A stretch of 64,000 bases of DNA from Pelecanus crispus. Lineage: Eukaryota; Chordata; Aves; Pelecaniformes; Pelecanidae. How positions within the stretch are numbered: the first letter of the stretch is position 1; each line of letters starts with the position of its first letter. Under the pieces are notes generated by a model. The model was not told the DNA's origin. It searched no databases and worked only from the letters and a program-made list of their open reading frames with translations. A program made the translations under genes and the position numbers. The stretch covers positions 40,152,221-40,216,220 of the forward strand of contig NC_134643.1 in assembly GCF_030463565.1 (NCBI RefSeq), in the 5' to 3' direction. Below are positions 50,871 through 59,449 of this stretch, in pieces.

Positions 50871-50876
50871 ATTAAA
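50871..50876 (+). terminator. LTR polyadenylation signal ATTAAA
   Basis: ATTAAA is followed by TGTTCATACCTCAACCC, in the place expected for the R/U5 boundary. The same signal is preserved in the minus-strand copy at 12,778-12,783. Confidence 0.5.
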
Positions 50877-51221
50877 CTGTTCATACCTCAACCCACAAGT
50901 TTTCTTACTTTTGCCCTTCCGATTCTCTCCCCTATCCCACCAGGGGTGGGGGGATTGAGCGAGCAGCTGTGTGGTGCTTGGTTGCTGACTGGGGTTAAAC
51001 CATGACACCAACTCAGCATCTAAGGCCTGCTTCACAAAAACAATGGGAAAAATAATATATTTTTAAATGGCTTAGGTCCTAGAACATTTTAAAAGATGTT
51101 GAGAGTGAGTATAGATTCTCCTTCTTATGCAAATTCTGCTTAGTATGAGAGGATGATTAAAAGGTGGCAGAAAACCACATTTTTACTTACTTTGTTCTAG
51201 GCTTGTCTTACCTCTCTTTTT

Positions 51222-51332
51222 CATAGAATCATAGAATCTTTTAGGTTGGAAAAGACCCTTAAGATCATCAAATCCAACCATTAACCTAACACTACCAAGT
51301 CCACCACTAAAGCGTGTCCCTAAGCGCCACAT
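51222..51332 (-). mobile_element. CR1 LINE 3' tail, truncated
   Basis: The + strand reads CATAGAATCATAGAATCTTT, then AGGTTGGAAAAGACCC and ACACTACCAAGTCCACCACT. This is the reverse complement of a CR1 3' UTR of the same subtype as the tail at 16,551-16,655. The 5' break is near 51,332. Confidence 0.9.
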
Positions 51333-54300
51333 CCTCCATCCCCATCATATGTGTGAGAAGCCTCATATTTGCCTTACCTAGCAGTCATTTATCTACAGCC
51401 AAAATAGTTTGCTGTGCCCAGTGAGAACAGTCAGAGCATAGCAAGGTGCTGAGTACCCCCTGCACCCGTCACTGTGGGAGCCCCCAAAGTCATCACTGCA
51501 GCTTTGGACACGCATGGCTTCTCAGGAATTCCCTGGTGTCTGACCACATAAGCATTTGCTAACGCCACAACAGCAGAGATGCTGTATGACTGACCAGCCA
51601 GCCTCTCTCGCCCTACAACTGCGTACCAAAACCCCATATAATTAAACCCTAACCAGCACCCACTTTGGAGAGGTAAGAGGACTCACATGGGAGATTTCAC
51701 AGCATTGCTAAGGAGGTGCAGTGCTCTAAGAGGACAACTAGATATCAGCTGGGTCCCAAGGCAGCCTGGCAAAACAGACCTCAGCAACCCCTCACAGTTT
51801 GCTTGGAATTAATATCTGTCTTGGTCACAAGGGCTCTGACCGAATGGCTCAAGAAACACAGCATGCTCTGTATCTCTCCTCACTGTACTAGCATATTATC
51901 GTCAATAATGCATTTTAATGTACTATGTGGGCAGGAATACTTTTAGACAAGGTTTTATAGATAACGTGCTTTATTCTAGACTATTCTGGTTCTGTCTTTT
52001 TTTTTTAATGAATTTTAATTTTCTCATTCAATGGTTGTGATTTAACCACTTTATTTTTACCAAAGAGTTGCTACTTTTTGTTCTAGAACATTTGGTACAG
52101 TTTATCACAGAAGGATGATACCTGCAACAGCCCAGCCTAAGCCTCTTCAAGACAGCTGCAGCAAGCAGCCTTCTGATCCCACCTGCACCTCCAACTGCTG
52201 ACCTCTTCTCCTCCTTCCTTAGGCGGCCACTGTGGTGCAGAACCAGTACTGCCCATGTCCCACTGAGCTGGCACTTTCCAGTCTGCAGGCCTGTTTGGGT
52301 ACCCATCTGGAAAGAAAGTTTTCAGACATTTCTCTTAAAAACAAGTGCTTTGATGACAGTACCTCACAAGCCCCTTGCAAGTAGTCTGAGACTCATGAAC
52401 ACTCAGTGGATTTGTTTTCAAGAAAGGGAAGACTAATCTTCTGTCATTACAGCTTAGTTCACACTTTTGGGTAATAAAAGCTGAGGGAGCAGGAAAAACG
52501 ATCAAGAAAACCCTGATTCATTTTGCTCTCTACTTTCTGAGCACCGTATACTTTCTCCTGTCAGGTGCCTAATACATATTTCTGTCCTGGGAACAGAAAG
52601 TCTGTTGAACTCATCTTGTGTAGTACTGGTCTGGAAAGTGCTGATATGTTCAGTTGGCCAGTATCAGAAAGTTTTGTGGCGACTCAACGAGACATAGTTC
52701 AGATTCCTGAATGTAACTTTGTCTTTGAGTATTTAGGCTTTTCTTTCTTCTTTTCTTTGTAGATCTGCAACTATGATTTTGAAGAAGGCTGTTAAAGGCA
52801 TTGCTATTTGCAGCCAAGGTATTTTACAGTTATATTAGCATGTTCCTCCTCTTTGTCAACCTAAATCCTGCATGAAAGAGGCTTTTAAAGTTTCTTGTAT
52901 TGCGTTCAGAAGGAATCAAGATGTGCTTGCCCTCATCTGGAGTTCCATTTCAGACTCCATCAGGTACTATCCTTGACAGCAGCTGCCAGGATGGATTGCA
53001 GATGAAGAAGGAGATGGGGAGAGAGGCATCTAGGCAGGCCCAAGCCCACTCTGAGGTTTAAAGACTAATGCTGAATGAAAGCTTATAATGCACACAGTTT
53101 TAGAAAGGGGGTAGCTGGACAAGTACTGATGCAATGTGTCCACTGACTTAATTAAAAGATTTTTTACGATATGATAGACTAACTCCGTTTTTTCACATAG
53201 TTTTTCACAGTGGTCCGGGACTGAACAAACTGCGGAAGGCATATTGTGAATGGTATACCTGACCGGAAAGGGGTTGAAACAGGACACTTAATGGGCTTTC
53301 TCTTATCTAGATGTTTAGGTGTAACTAACCCCAGAACATGCATGAAGCCATCTGTGACTTTGATGGTCAGAGGACACATCATTTTAAGATGAAGTAAGAA
53401 CTCCTGCAAGTCCTACAACAAGATAATTGATATCACCTTCAGTTTTTCTTATCTAGCTTGAACGTGAACAAGCTTCTTGCCCCTTCCCCATCTTAGACTA
53501 ACTCAAAAAGTATCTTTTTCTTGACCATTCCTTAAACGTTTAAGGTATCTCGCAAAGAACACGAATATTGTCACAGTGTTTGTTACTCTGATGCTTTTGA
53601 TGCGCATGGGCTGCTTGTGAAAATGATGGGAGAACACTGACGGTAATCCAAAAACAGCATTGGTAGACCTGGCAGCCAAGGGGAAGGGACATTGGGAGCG
53701 CCAGCGGACACCTGGGGGGATCCTGAGGAAGACAAAGCCTTCTTTCTGCTACAGTGAAGGGAAAAGATGAGGTGGGTGTGGGCGGGAGAAGGTATGATTG
53801 TTTTCTCTGTGTGACAGGAGGGGTTAGGGAAATTGTTTATTTCTTTGTACCAGTACAGGAAACATCTTTGTTTACGCATGTATCTGTGGCACTGGAAGAG
53901 GCAAAGTCTTTTCTCTCTGGCAACAGGGATGGGGTTTGGTTTTTTTGCTTAGGCATAGGAAAAGGGGAGATTTATTTTTCTGTCTTTTTTTGTGGAAGGG
54001 GATGAAGGGCGATCTGTCTGCATGTCTACCAGCTGTTTCAAAGAGGAAAATATGCACGGTCTGTGCAGACTTCAAAAAGGGTTGAGCGTAGGTAGGAGAG
54101 TTCATTTCAACACTGTCCCAAGCTGAGCAAATGTTCAGATATCTATTTTTGGCTCTAATGACGTTCAAACTGACAAACCAGGAATTCAAAGCATTGTACT
54201 CCACAAAGCACGTTGTACAGTTTGGAAAACAAGGCAAATAAGGCCCCCCCGCACTCCCATTTCCCTCATTCTAGCCCGAGGCGCTTACAACTCCAGGGCA

Positions 54301-54449
54301 ATCCCAAAAGCTCTTTTCCCTCGCCGCTATTCCTTAAGTTTTCATCCCATTACACGTTCCAAGTTATTTATCCCTCCTCCCACGGTGCCATCTTTGTCCT
54401 TCCAGTCCGACCCAAGTGACCCGCGCTGCCTGAGGCGTTGCTGATCCCC
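51333..54449. other. Upstream flank of DYRK2, no gene seen
   Basis: No exon or transposon was recognised. GC content rises toward the right end. A minus-strand frame at 52,028-52,306 (92 codons) and one at 53,872-54,237 (121 codons) have no family features. The interval probably contains distal promoter elements of DYRK2, none of which I can define. Confidence 0.5.
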
Positions 54450-54532
54450 CAACTTCTCCCCCCTTGCCCGACTCCCACACACTCCGATTTCCCCGCCGGC
54501 ATCGCGCCCCCCTCTTCCCCACCGGCGCTGCC

Positions 54533-54680
54533 GGGGCGAGGGGCCTGCCCCTGCCCCTGCCCCGGCCCCGGCCCCTGCCCCGCACAGGCTGGGGTTTGGC
54601 GGGGCGAGGGGCCTGCCCCTGCCCCTGCCCCGGCCCCGGCCCCTGCCCCGCACAGGCTGGGGTTTGGCGGGGCGAGGGGC
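54533..54680. repeat. 68-bp tandem duplication in the DYRK2 promoter region
   Basis: Two consecutive 68-bp units (54,533-54,600 and 54,601-54,668) are identical by eye. They are followed by the first 12 bases of a third (54,669-54,680). Each unit runs from GGGGCGAGGGGCCTG through repeated CCCCTG/CCCCGG words to CAGGCTGGGGTTTGGC. The complementary strand is rich in G runs and could fold into G-quadruplexes. Confidence 0.95.
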
Positions 54681-54699
54681 TGGCTGCCAGCCGGCGCCC

Positions 54700-54710
54700 C
54701 AAGATGGCTG
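54700..54710 (+). promoter_or_regulatory. YY1-like site CAAGATGGCTG
   Basis: CAAGATGGCTG matches the core AAGATGGC of the YY1 consensus, which is often found near CpG-island promoters. It lies just downstream of the 68-bp duplication, about 0.7 kb before the DYRK2 start codon. Function is inferred from motif and location only. Confidence 0.4.
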
Positions 54711-54800
54711 TGACCCCCGGCGGCTGACCAACGGCCCGGCGGCCACGCGCGCGTCCCCCCCCCTCCATCGTCCCCGCGCCCCAGGGCCCGGCGCGAGGCC

Positions 54801-54856
54801 GCCGTTGGGGCGGGCGGGGCGCGCGGGAGGCGGCCGTTGGGGCGGGCGGGGCGCGC
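54801..54856. repeat. 32-bp direct duplication carrying GC boxes
   Basis: A 24-base core beginning GCCGTTGGGGCGGGCGGGGC occurs at 54,801-54,824 and again at 54,833-54,856, offset by 32 bp. The bases between the cores are also similar. Each copy contains overlapping SP/KLF-type GC boxes. Confidence 0.9.
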
Positions 54857-55160
54857 TCCCCGCCTCGCGGTGAGGGGAAGTGCGGGTGCTCGGCGGGGCG
54901 GGGAGGGGGCGGCGGTGGGAGAGCGGCGGGCGCCGCCGCCGCGGAGCAAAGCGGGAGGGGAGGGGAGGGGAGGAAGCCGGCGGCAGGGAGGGACGGAGGG
55001 AGGGGAGGCGGCCGGCGGGGCGGGGACTGTCCCTCTAGTTCTAGTGCGCGGTTTGTCCCCGTGCCGCCGCGCGAGGAGGAGGGCCCTGTCCGGCCGCCTT
55101 CTGCTGCCCCCTCCTCCGTGTGAGGGGACCGGGGCGACCGGGGCGGGGGTGGGGGAGGTG

Positions 55161-55319
55161 ATGAGCTTGGGCCGGGGGCTGCGGCGGCGGCGCGGCTGCT
55201 GCTGCTGCTGCTGCGGCGGCGGCGGCGGGAGGCGACGGCGGGCCGTTGGAGGGTCTGTCCGGCCGGCCCGGGGCCAGGGGGATGCAGCGGAGGACGTGTC
55301 TGGGTCTGGGTGTAGCTGA
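55161..55319 (+). other. Upstream ORF 1 of DYRK2 (52 codons plus stop)
   Basis: An ATG at 55,161 opens a frame that ends with TGA at 55,317-55,319, 96 nt before the DYRK2 ATG. It is in the same frame as DYRK2, but this stop and another TGA at 55,380-55,382 separate them, so it cannot extend the kinase. The CTG/CGG tract at 55,196-55,228 lies inside and is read as six Cys followed by Gly residues. Translation depends on the transcript starting upstream of 55,161, which is not known. Confidence 0.4.
55196..55228 (+). repeat. (CTG)6(CGG)5 triplet tract in the DYRK2 5' leader
   Basis: Six CTG units (55,196-55,213) are followed directly by five CGG units (55,214-55,228). It lies about 190-220 bp upstream of the DYRK2 ATG, in the likely 5' UTR. 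Triplet tracts of this composition are often length-variable and form stable RNA hairpins. Confidence 0.9.
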
Positions 55320-55422
55320 TCGGAGAAGAGAGGCAGCCGCCGACCGGAGAGGCCGAGGAGCAGCGGAGGAGAGCCACCCTGACATGCCTTTTCCTCTCCC
55401 TCCTCTCCAGCGGCCATGTTAA
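55282..55422 (+). other. Upstream ORF 2 of DYRK2, overlapping the start codon
   Basis: An ATG at 55,282 and a second in-frame ATG at 55,384 open a frame (+2 relative to DYRK2) that ends with TAA at 55,420-55,422. The junction reads CC ATG TTA A, so the upstream frame stops just past the DYRK2 AUG. From the second ATG the peptide is only 12 residues. Such an arrangement can reduce initiation or allow termination-reinitiation. If an acceptor at 55,410 is used, the leader part is spliced out and the uORF is lost. Confidence 0.45.
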
Positions 55423-55470
55423 CCAGAAAACCCTCAGCTAGCGCCGCCGCTGGTGCTGCCTACCCAGCCG
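55416..55470 (+). CDS. DYRK2: DYRK2 coding exon 1 (N-terminus of the long isoform)
   Basis: DYRK2 is a CMGC-group dual-specificity kinase. It autophosphorylates its activation-loop tyrosine during folding and then phosphorylates Ser/Thr on substrates such as p53, c-Jun, c-Myc and the proteasome subunit Rpt3. It also serves as scaffold for the EDD-DDB1-VprBP ubiquitin ligase. This exon encodes MLTRKPSASAAAGAAYPA plus one base of the next codon. The start MLTRKPSA is the known beginning of long-isoform vertebrate DYRK2; the Ala-rich part differs slightly from mammals. The start is supported by a G at -3 and by in-frame stops at 55,317 and 55,380. The donor CCG|GTAAGG follows, in phase 1. The kinase domain is not in the window. 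Confidence 0.9.
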
Positions 55471-56249
55471 GTAAGGAGAGGCCCGCCGCGATCGCCGCCG
55501 CGACGGGCTGCGGGCTCCCCCCGCCGCCCCTGCCGCGCCGGGCCGGGCCGGGCCGTGCGCCGGGGTGGGGGTGTGTGTGTGTGTGTGTGGGGGGGTGAGG
55601 CTTGGCCGCCCCGCAGCTGCCGCCGCAGCGGGGCCGTGCGTGTCGGAACAATGATCCACCCTCCCCCCGGCAACCGAGCCCGGGGGGCCGGCGGGGCGCT
55701 GCGTGCTGGCCTCCGGCGTGCTGTTGTTGTGCGGGTGGCGAGTTCGCGTCAGGGAAGGGGCGGGGGGGTGGGAATCGCTTAGAAAAACGACCCAGGAAAA
55801 ATTGGGAATCGCTGTGTTTGCCGGAGCGGCCGCATTTGACAGGGGGCAGCGGTGCCCGTCTCCTCTTGCCGCTGCAGGCTTGCGAACTCCTGGCGGGTCC
55901 CCGCGGCGCCGGGATTTCGCCGGGCCAGACGGCTCGGGAGGGGTCGGGCGGCCGTCCAGCCCCGAGGCGTGTGCGGGGCAGAGCCGGCTTGTTTTCCCGG
56001 TTGGGCGCCTGCCGGTGGCGGGTTAATCTCGGATGAAGGGTTTAGCCGGGCGAGCGTGGCCCGCCCGCGCTATTAGCCGGATCGGTGCCTGTGTGCGCCG
56101 CGGCGGTGATTAGCTTTTAATGGCTTCTGCCTGAAGCAAGACGGGCGGCGGTGCCGGCGAAGCGGCGGGGCCGCGGACCGCCGCCCCGACGGCCGCGCTG
56201 CCTGAGGGGCCGCCGCTGCCCTCCGCGCTCACCCCTCTGCTCTCCGCAG
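55471..56249 (+). other. DYRK2: DYRK2 intron 1 (779 bp)
   Basis: The intron starts GTAAGGAG and ends CTCTGCTCTCCGCAG, with a clear pyrimidine tract before the acceptor. It is GC-rich, remains in the CpG island and holds a (GT)9 run at 55,571-55,589. No other exon is recognised in it. Long open frames here (for example 55,602-56,036) reflect base composition. Confidence 0.85.
55571..55589 (+). repeat. (GT)9 microsatellite in DYRK2 intron 1
   Basis: A GT run of about nine units is followed by seven G residues, roughly 100 bp after the exon 1 donor. It is a likely length-variable site. Confidence 0.85.
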
Positions 56250-56386
56250 GCAGGGCAGGGGACAGCGGCCGCCCGCTGCAGTCTTCCCCGGGCACCGGAG
56301 CCGGGGTCTCCCGGGCAGGAGCTGGGACCGGCCCGCCGTCGCCCCTCGCATTGCCGCCGCTCAGGGCCAGCAACGCCTCCCACACG
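56250..56386 (+). CDS. DYRK2: DYRK2 coding exon 2 (N-terminal linker of the long isoform)
   Basis: Joined to exon 1 this 137-nt exon completes the split Gly codon and adds 46 residues in frame. It begins GRAGDSGRPLQSSPG and ends TGPPSPLALPPLRASNASHT. The TGPPSP-ALPPLRASNA stretch matches mammalian DYRK2 closely, with the human Ala-rich insertion before the final HT shortened. The acceptor is CTCTCCGCAG|G and the donor is ACG|GTGAGC, so the exon ends in phase 0. The region is a low-complexity Pro/Gly/Ser linker ahead of the conserved DYRK N-terminal and kinase domains. Because 137 is not a multiple of three, skipping it breaks the long frame and would force use of the downstream MNDHL start known for the shorter isoform. 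Confidence 0.92.
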
Positions 56387-57876
56387 GTGAGCCCGGGCTC
56401 GGGGCGGGAGGCCGGGGCGGGGAGGGGGGGAAGGGGCTGGCCGCGCCGCCGCCGCTCTCCTTTCGCCGGGCGTCCCCCGCGGCGGGACCGAGCCCTCACG
56501 GGCACCCCGGGGCGAGAGAGGGCAGGGGCCCCGCCGCCGCGGGCGCCCCGTCCCGCCTAACGAGGTCCTTGCCGCTTAAGCAAAGTGCATGTAATTTCTG
56601 CAGGCTCCTATCAAATGTGCATGTTTGTTGTGAGGCTGGAACCCTGTGACTGCACTGAGAAGCAGCTTTCTCCCTCACCCCCCTCCCCGGCCCCCCTTCC
56701 GTCTGGTTTTGTGTCTCATTTTCAGTGACAAATTCGATCTTCCACACTCGCACAGAGGAGCTGTTCTGGTAAATGCATTTTTTGAGATGACATTATTTTG
56801 GCAATGAGGTTAGTCACTGTGATTAAAGGGTCACATGAACTGCGGTGAAAAATGAAGGCTGTTCTCCCCTTGTATGTCTGATTAGCTTAGGCCGATAGCT
56901 GTCTTCCCTAGAAATAGCTATCACTGTACTCAGGGACAATGATTGGATGAATCCGACTTTATTGCTGCAGTAGTTTATCTAAAGAAATAAGCACTGATGG
57001 CATGAAAAGGATGTTATTTTCCGGTTCTGTGATATCTCACATTATCTCCCACTCCTAGTTAATCTACTAGGAATGAAACTTCCCAAGTATGCCACTATAT
57101 ATGGATGAGGGAGGGTATCTCTGTCCTGAAGGCATGACAGAGTAGGGAGAGGGGTCTATATGCTGTCACGTTAACACTAAATATCTGAAATTTTTAGTGC
57201 ATGCATTTCCTTTTAAATTATGAAAGATTTCATACTGCCCTGAAAGGCATTGATGGCATACTTTTCTTAGAATTAATGAGTTCTTCAAGAATGCTCACAT
57301 ACTATCTTCGTAAACATATGGCAGAGCTTTAAATGGTAATGTGATGATGGCCTAGTGGAAGGTGAAACTATGTGTTTAGATACTAGTGTTTCAGTGACTT
57401 TCTATGTAGCTTCAGGGGTAAAAGCATCTTATTCAAATCCATTTATAGAAAGAATTGGCTTAAATTACCAAAAAATCAGTATATATAGGATGTCCTCAAA
57501 AGGAATGATGAATATTCTGCAAATTCAAGGTGGAGCTGCATACTTGAGATCAGCATCACTGTATGTTTATGTAGCTAGGGTATAAACCTGAATTGTTCAT
57601 TAGTATCAAAGGCCAATCTTTTCACATTTGTATACCAGTTAAGTGCTGGTTGATTTTAGAGTTGGGGCGGCAGCTTCATGTTTTTTAAAAAAACAGAAAA
57701 GAGGAACGTAGTACAAACAGCCTGGATGCCCATCATGAAACTGCACGTACAGATGGGCCCACAAATAACAGGGGCCTATATGTAACAGAGCCCAGGCTTA
57801 ATTCAGGATTAGTGAAAGCGCAGTGGTCCAGCTATATATCTGGGACTACTTACTAATTTTGGAAGTACAGAACTTT

Positions 57877-58158
57877 GGTATTTTTATACATAGATTTGTA
57901 TGTGTGTGTGTGTATTATATATAGTGTCTGTGCATATATACATACATATATAAAGATGAAGTCTTTATGAAAGCATGCAAGGGGTGTTCAAGTGTTACAT
58001 TTCTGTGTGTCAAGTATTTTTATATATATATCATTGTGTATGTATGCATATATTTATATATAGCATATATGCATGTGTGTATATATAGATACATAGAGAT
58101 GAAATACTTAGGGAAGCACAAAGGGATGATCAAGCATTATATTTCTGTGTTTCATGTC
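57877..58158. repeat. Diverged tandem duplication with period about 142 bp
   Basis: Unit A (about 57,877-58,012) and unit B (about 58,013-58,158) share the same order of words: TATTTTTATA, a TATATA/TGTGTG-rich section, GATGAA, AAGCA.GCAA/CAAAGGG, TCAAG, and ATTTCTGTGT.TCA. GATGAA recurs at 57,955 and 58,098; ATTTCTGTGT at 57,999 and 58,141. The dinucleotide-rich sections have drifted more than the unique parts. Confidence 0.75.
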
Positions 58159-59089
58159 CCTCTAGATTCTGACTGTTGCAAACTCTGCCTTTCCTTTGTG
58201 GTACAGAGCCTACTCTACAGTATTTATTTAGCCTTGGGTACCATTGCAGAAATACCTCAGACTGCCTTTCTGAATTTTGTAGGTGGTTATTTTGTGGTTG
58301 GCTAACATAACTTTTTGCGGTAAGGATCAGATGTGACATCAGAATGCTGGATTTTAGCCTTAAAAAAAAAAAAAAAAAGGGCTGTATCTGTTACGTGATC
58401 TTTCTATAAACTTCAGGCCTACTGACCTCAGCTGGCACTGACTGATTGAAACCTTTGGTTTTGCATCCCACCGCTTCCTCTAATCAGACCTATTTAAAAT
58501 GGAACATTTCAGTTTTCTTAAACCATTTTCCTTCTTTGTGTTCATTTGCTTATTCTGTTTTCATCCCTGTTGTATCTATGTGACTTCAGTAATAGCTAAA
58601 AATTGAGAGTATTTCTCAAGTTTCAAACTTTCAGACAGTGTAGTTTGCTTAAGTGGTTGAACTTGCTGGATGCTGGGGGCTGGATGTAAGTATGTGCCTT
58701 GTGTATTCACTAGTTGAGAGACTGAGATGAAGATAGTATTTTATTTAAGCTAAAAAGTTTTTCTTTTAATTCAGGCAGAGGGGAAATACGCTACCTGTCG
58801 TATTTCTTGTAGCAGTGAGTTGTGTGATCTAGCCTTTCGTGAAACTGTTGTCTCCTACTTTCAAGTGAAGTTTCATTGTTTGGTAGAATATAATAGCATG
58901 GGAGAGCATGAGTAGAAGGGGGGAAGATACTGTTTTACACAGGCTTCGTATAACAGGGCAGAGGTTTTGGCTGCAGTCTCTGCAATCACAGCAACCTTTG
59001 TTGCTAAGGAGGCTGTTGTGTATTGTACCAGGGAAAGGTTTCGTTTATTTTTTAACAAAACTTACGGTTTCATTCTAGGCCTATTCATG

Positions 59090-59449
59090 TCTGCTTCCAT
59101 TCCTGACTATCTTTTTGGCTCGTGGTGGAAAACATGAACTTATTTATATCCCCTTGTCCTCTTCATTTTCCTCTCCAAAGTCATTGCTTTCTCTTTTGAA
59201 GCCTTAAGTTCTTGCCTTGATTGGAACCTTTTTCTGTTCACTCTCTCCTTCATTATGGTGTTCATACATCCACTTGACATGCTGCAGTAGAGATTATCTT
59301 GCTTGCCTGCTGCTCTGCTCGTGTAAACCCCCACCTGTCTGAGTCCCTCTCCCAGACTCTTGTCTCTGTCTTCTGCCTACTTCCATCTCTGTTCTTTCTT
59401 ATTTGGCATGTGTCCCTGCATTCTGCACTCTTCCTGTTTCTCTTGCAGT
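59090..59449 (+). other. Pyrimidine-rich tract in DYRK2 intron 2 ending in acceptor-like sequence
   Basis: The + strand is rich in C and T for about 360 bp (many CTTCC, CTCTC, TTGTCT words) and ends TTCCTGTTTCTCTTGCAG at about 59,449, a textbook 3' splice-site sequence. No recognisable exon follows, and the next bases begin TAAAGCAG. It may be a pseudo-acceptor, a binding tract for polypyrimidine-tract proteins, or an unannotated alternative exon boundary. Confidence 0.35.

Larger units (their letters stand above)
50427..51007 (+). mobile_element. Complete solo LTR of an avian endogenous retrovirus
   Basis: The 581-bp element starts TGTCCTGGTTTTGGC and ends AAACCATGACA, with TG...CA termini. 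It is flanked by CCAGC (50,422-50,426) and CCAAC (51,008-51,012), a probable 5-bp target-site duplication with one change. It contains a TATA box (50,668-50,675), the palindrome GCAGCGATCGCTGC (50,698-50,711), a TTTCTCTCTCT tract, an ATT/ACT trinucleotide microsatellite (about 50,812-50,862), an ATTAAA poly(A) signal (50,871-50,876) and a U5 end. No internal retroviral genes remain, as expected after LTR-LTR recombination. The 5-bp duplication fits an ERVL-like or gamma-like group, but the class is not certain. Confidence 0.9.
54450..56560 (+). promoter_or_regulatory. DYRK2: CpG island covering the DYRK2 promoter, first exons and intron 1
   Basis: This is the only long CpG-dense segment in the window. 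It contains many GC boxes (GGGGCGGGG type), CGG-rich blocks and (GGGGA)n-type G runs near 54,951-54,975. The transcription start cannot be placed exactly. It must lie upstream of the ATG at 55,416 and is most likely between about 54,850 and 55,300. No TATA box is evident, as expected for a housekeeping-type CpG-island promoter. Both strands keep long frames open here because the sequence is so GC-rich. Confidence 0.85.

Noticed and set aside
54364..55417. Minus-strand frames of 337 and 349 codons across the CpG island
   Set aside because: Pro/Arg/Ala/Gly-rich in overlapping frames, lying over the DYRK2 promoter and its tandem repeats. The open state is explained by extreme GC content, and no domain is visible.
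57967..58305. 112-codon frame rich in Tyr and Ile in DYRK2 intron 2
   Set aside because: It crosses the TA/TG-rich tandem duplication inside an intron and has no conserved features.
58362..58378. Poly-A and poly-T runs (also 37,676, 41,509, 43,592 and 31,858) as tails of processed pseudogenes
   Set aside because: No gene-derived sequence or target-site duplication was recognised next to any of them. CR1 does not use poly-A tails.
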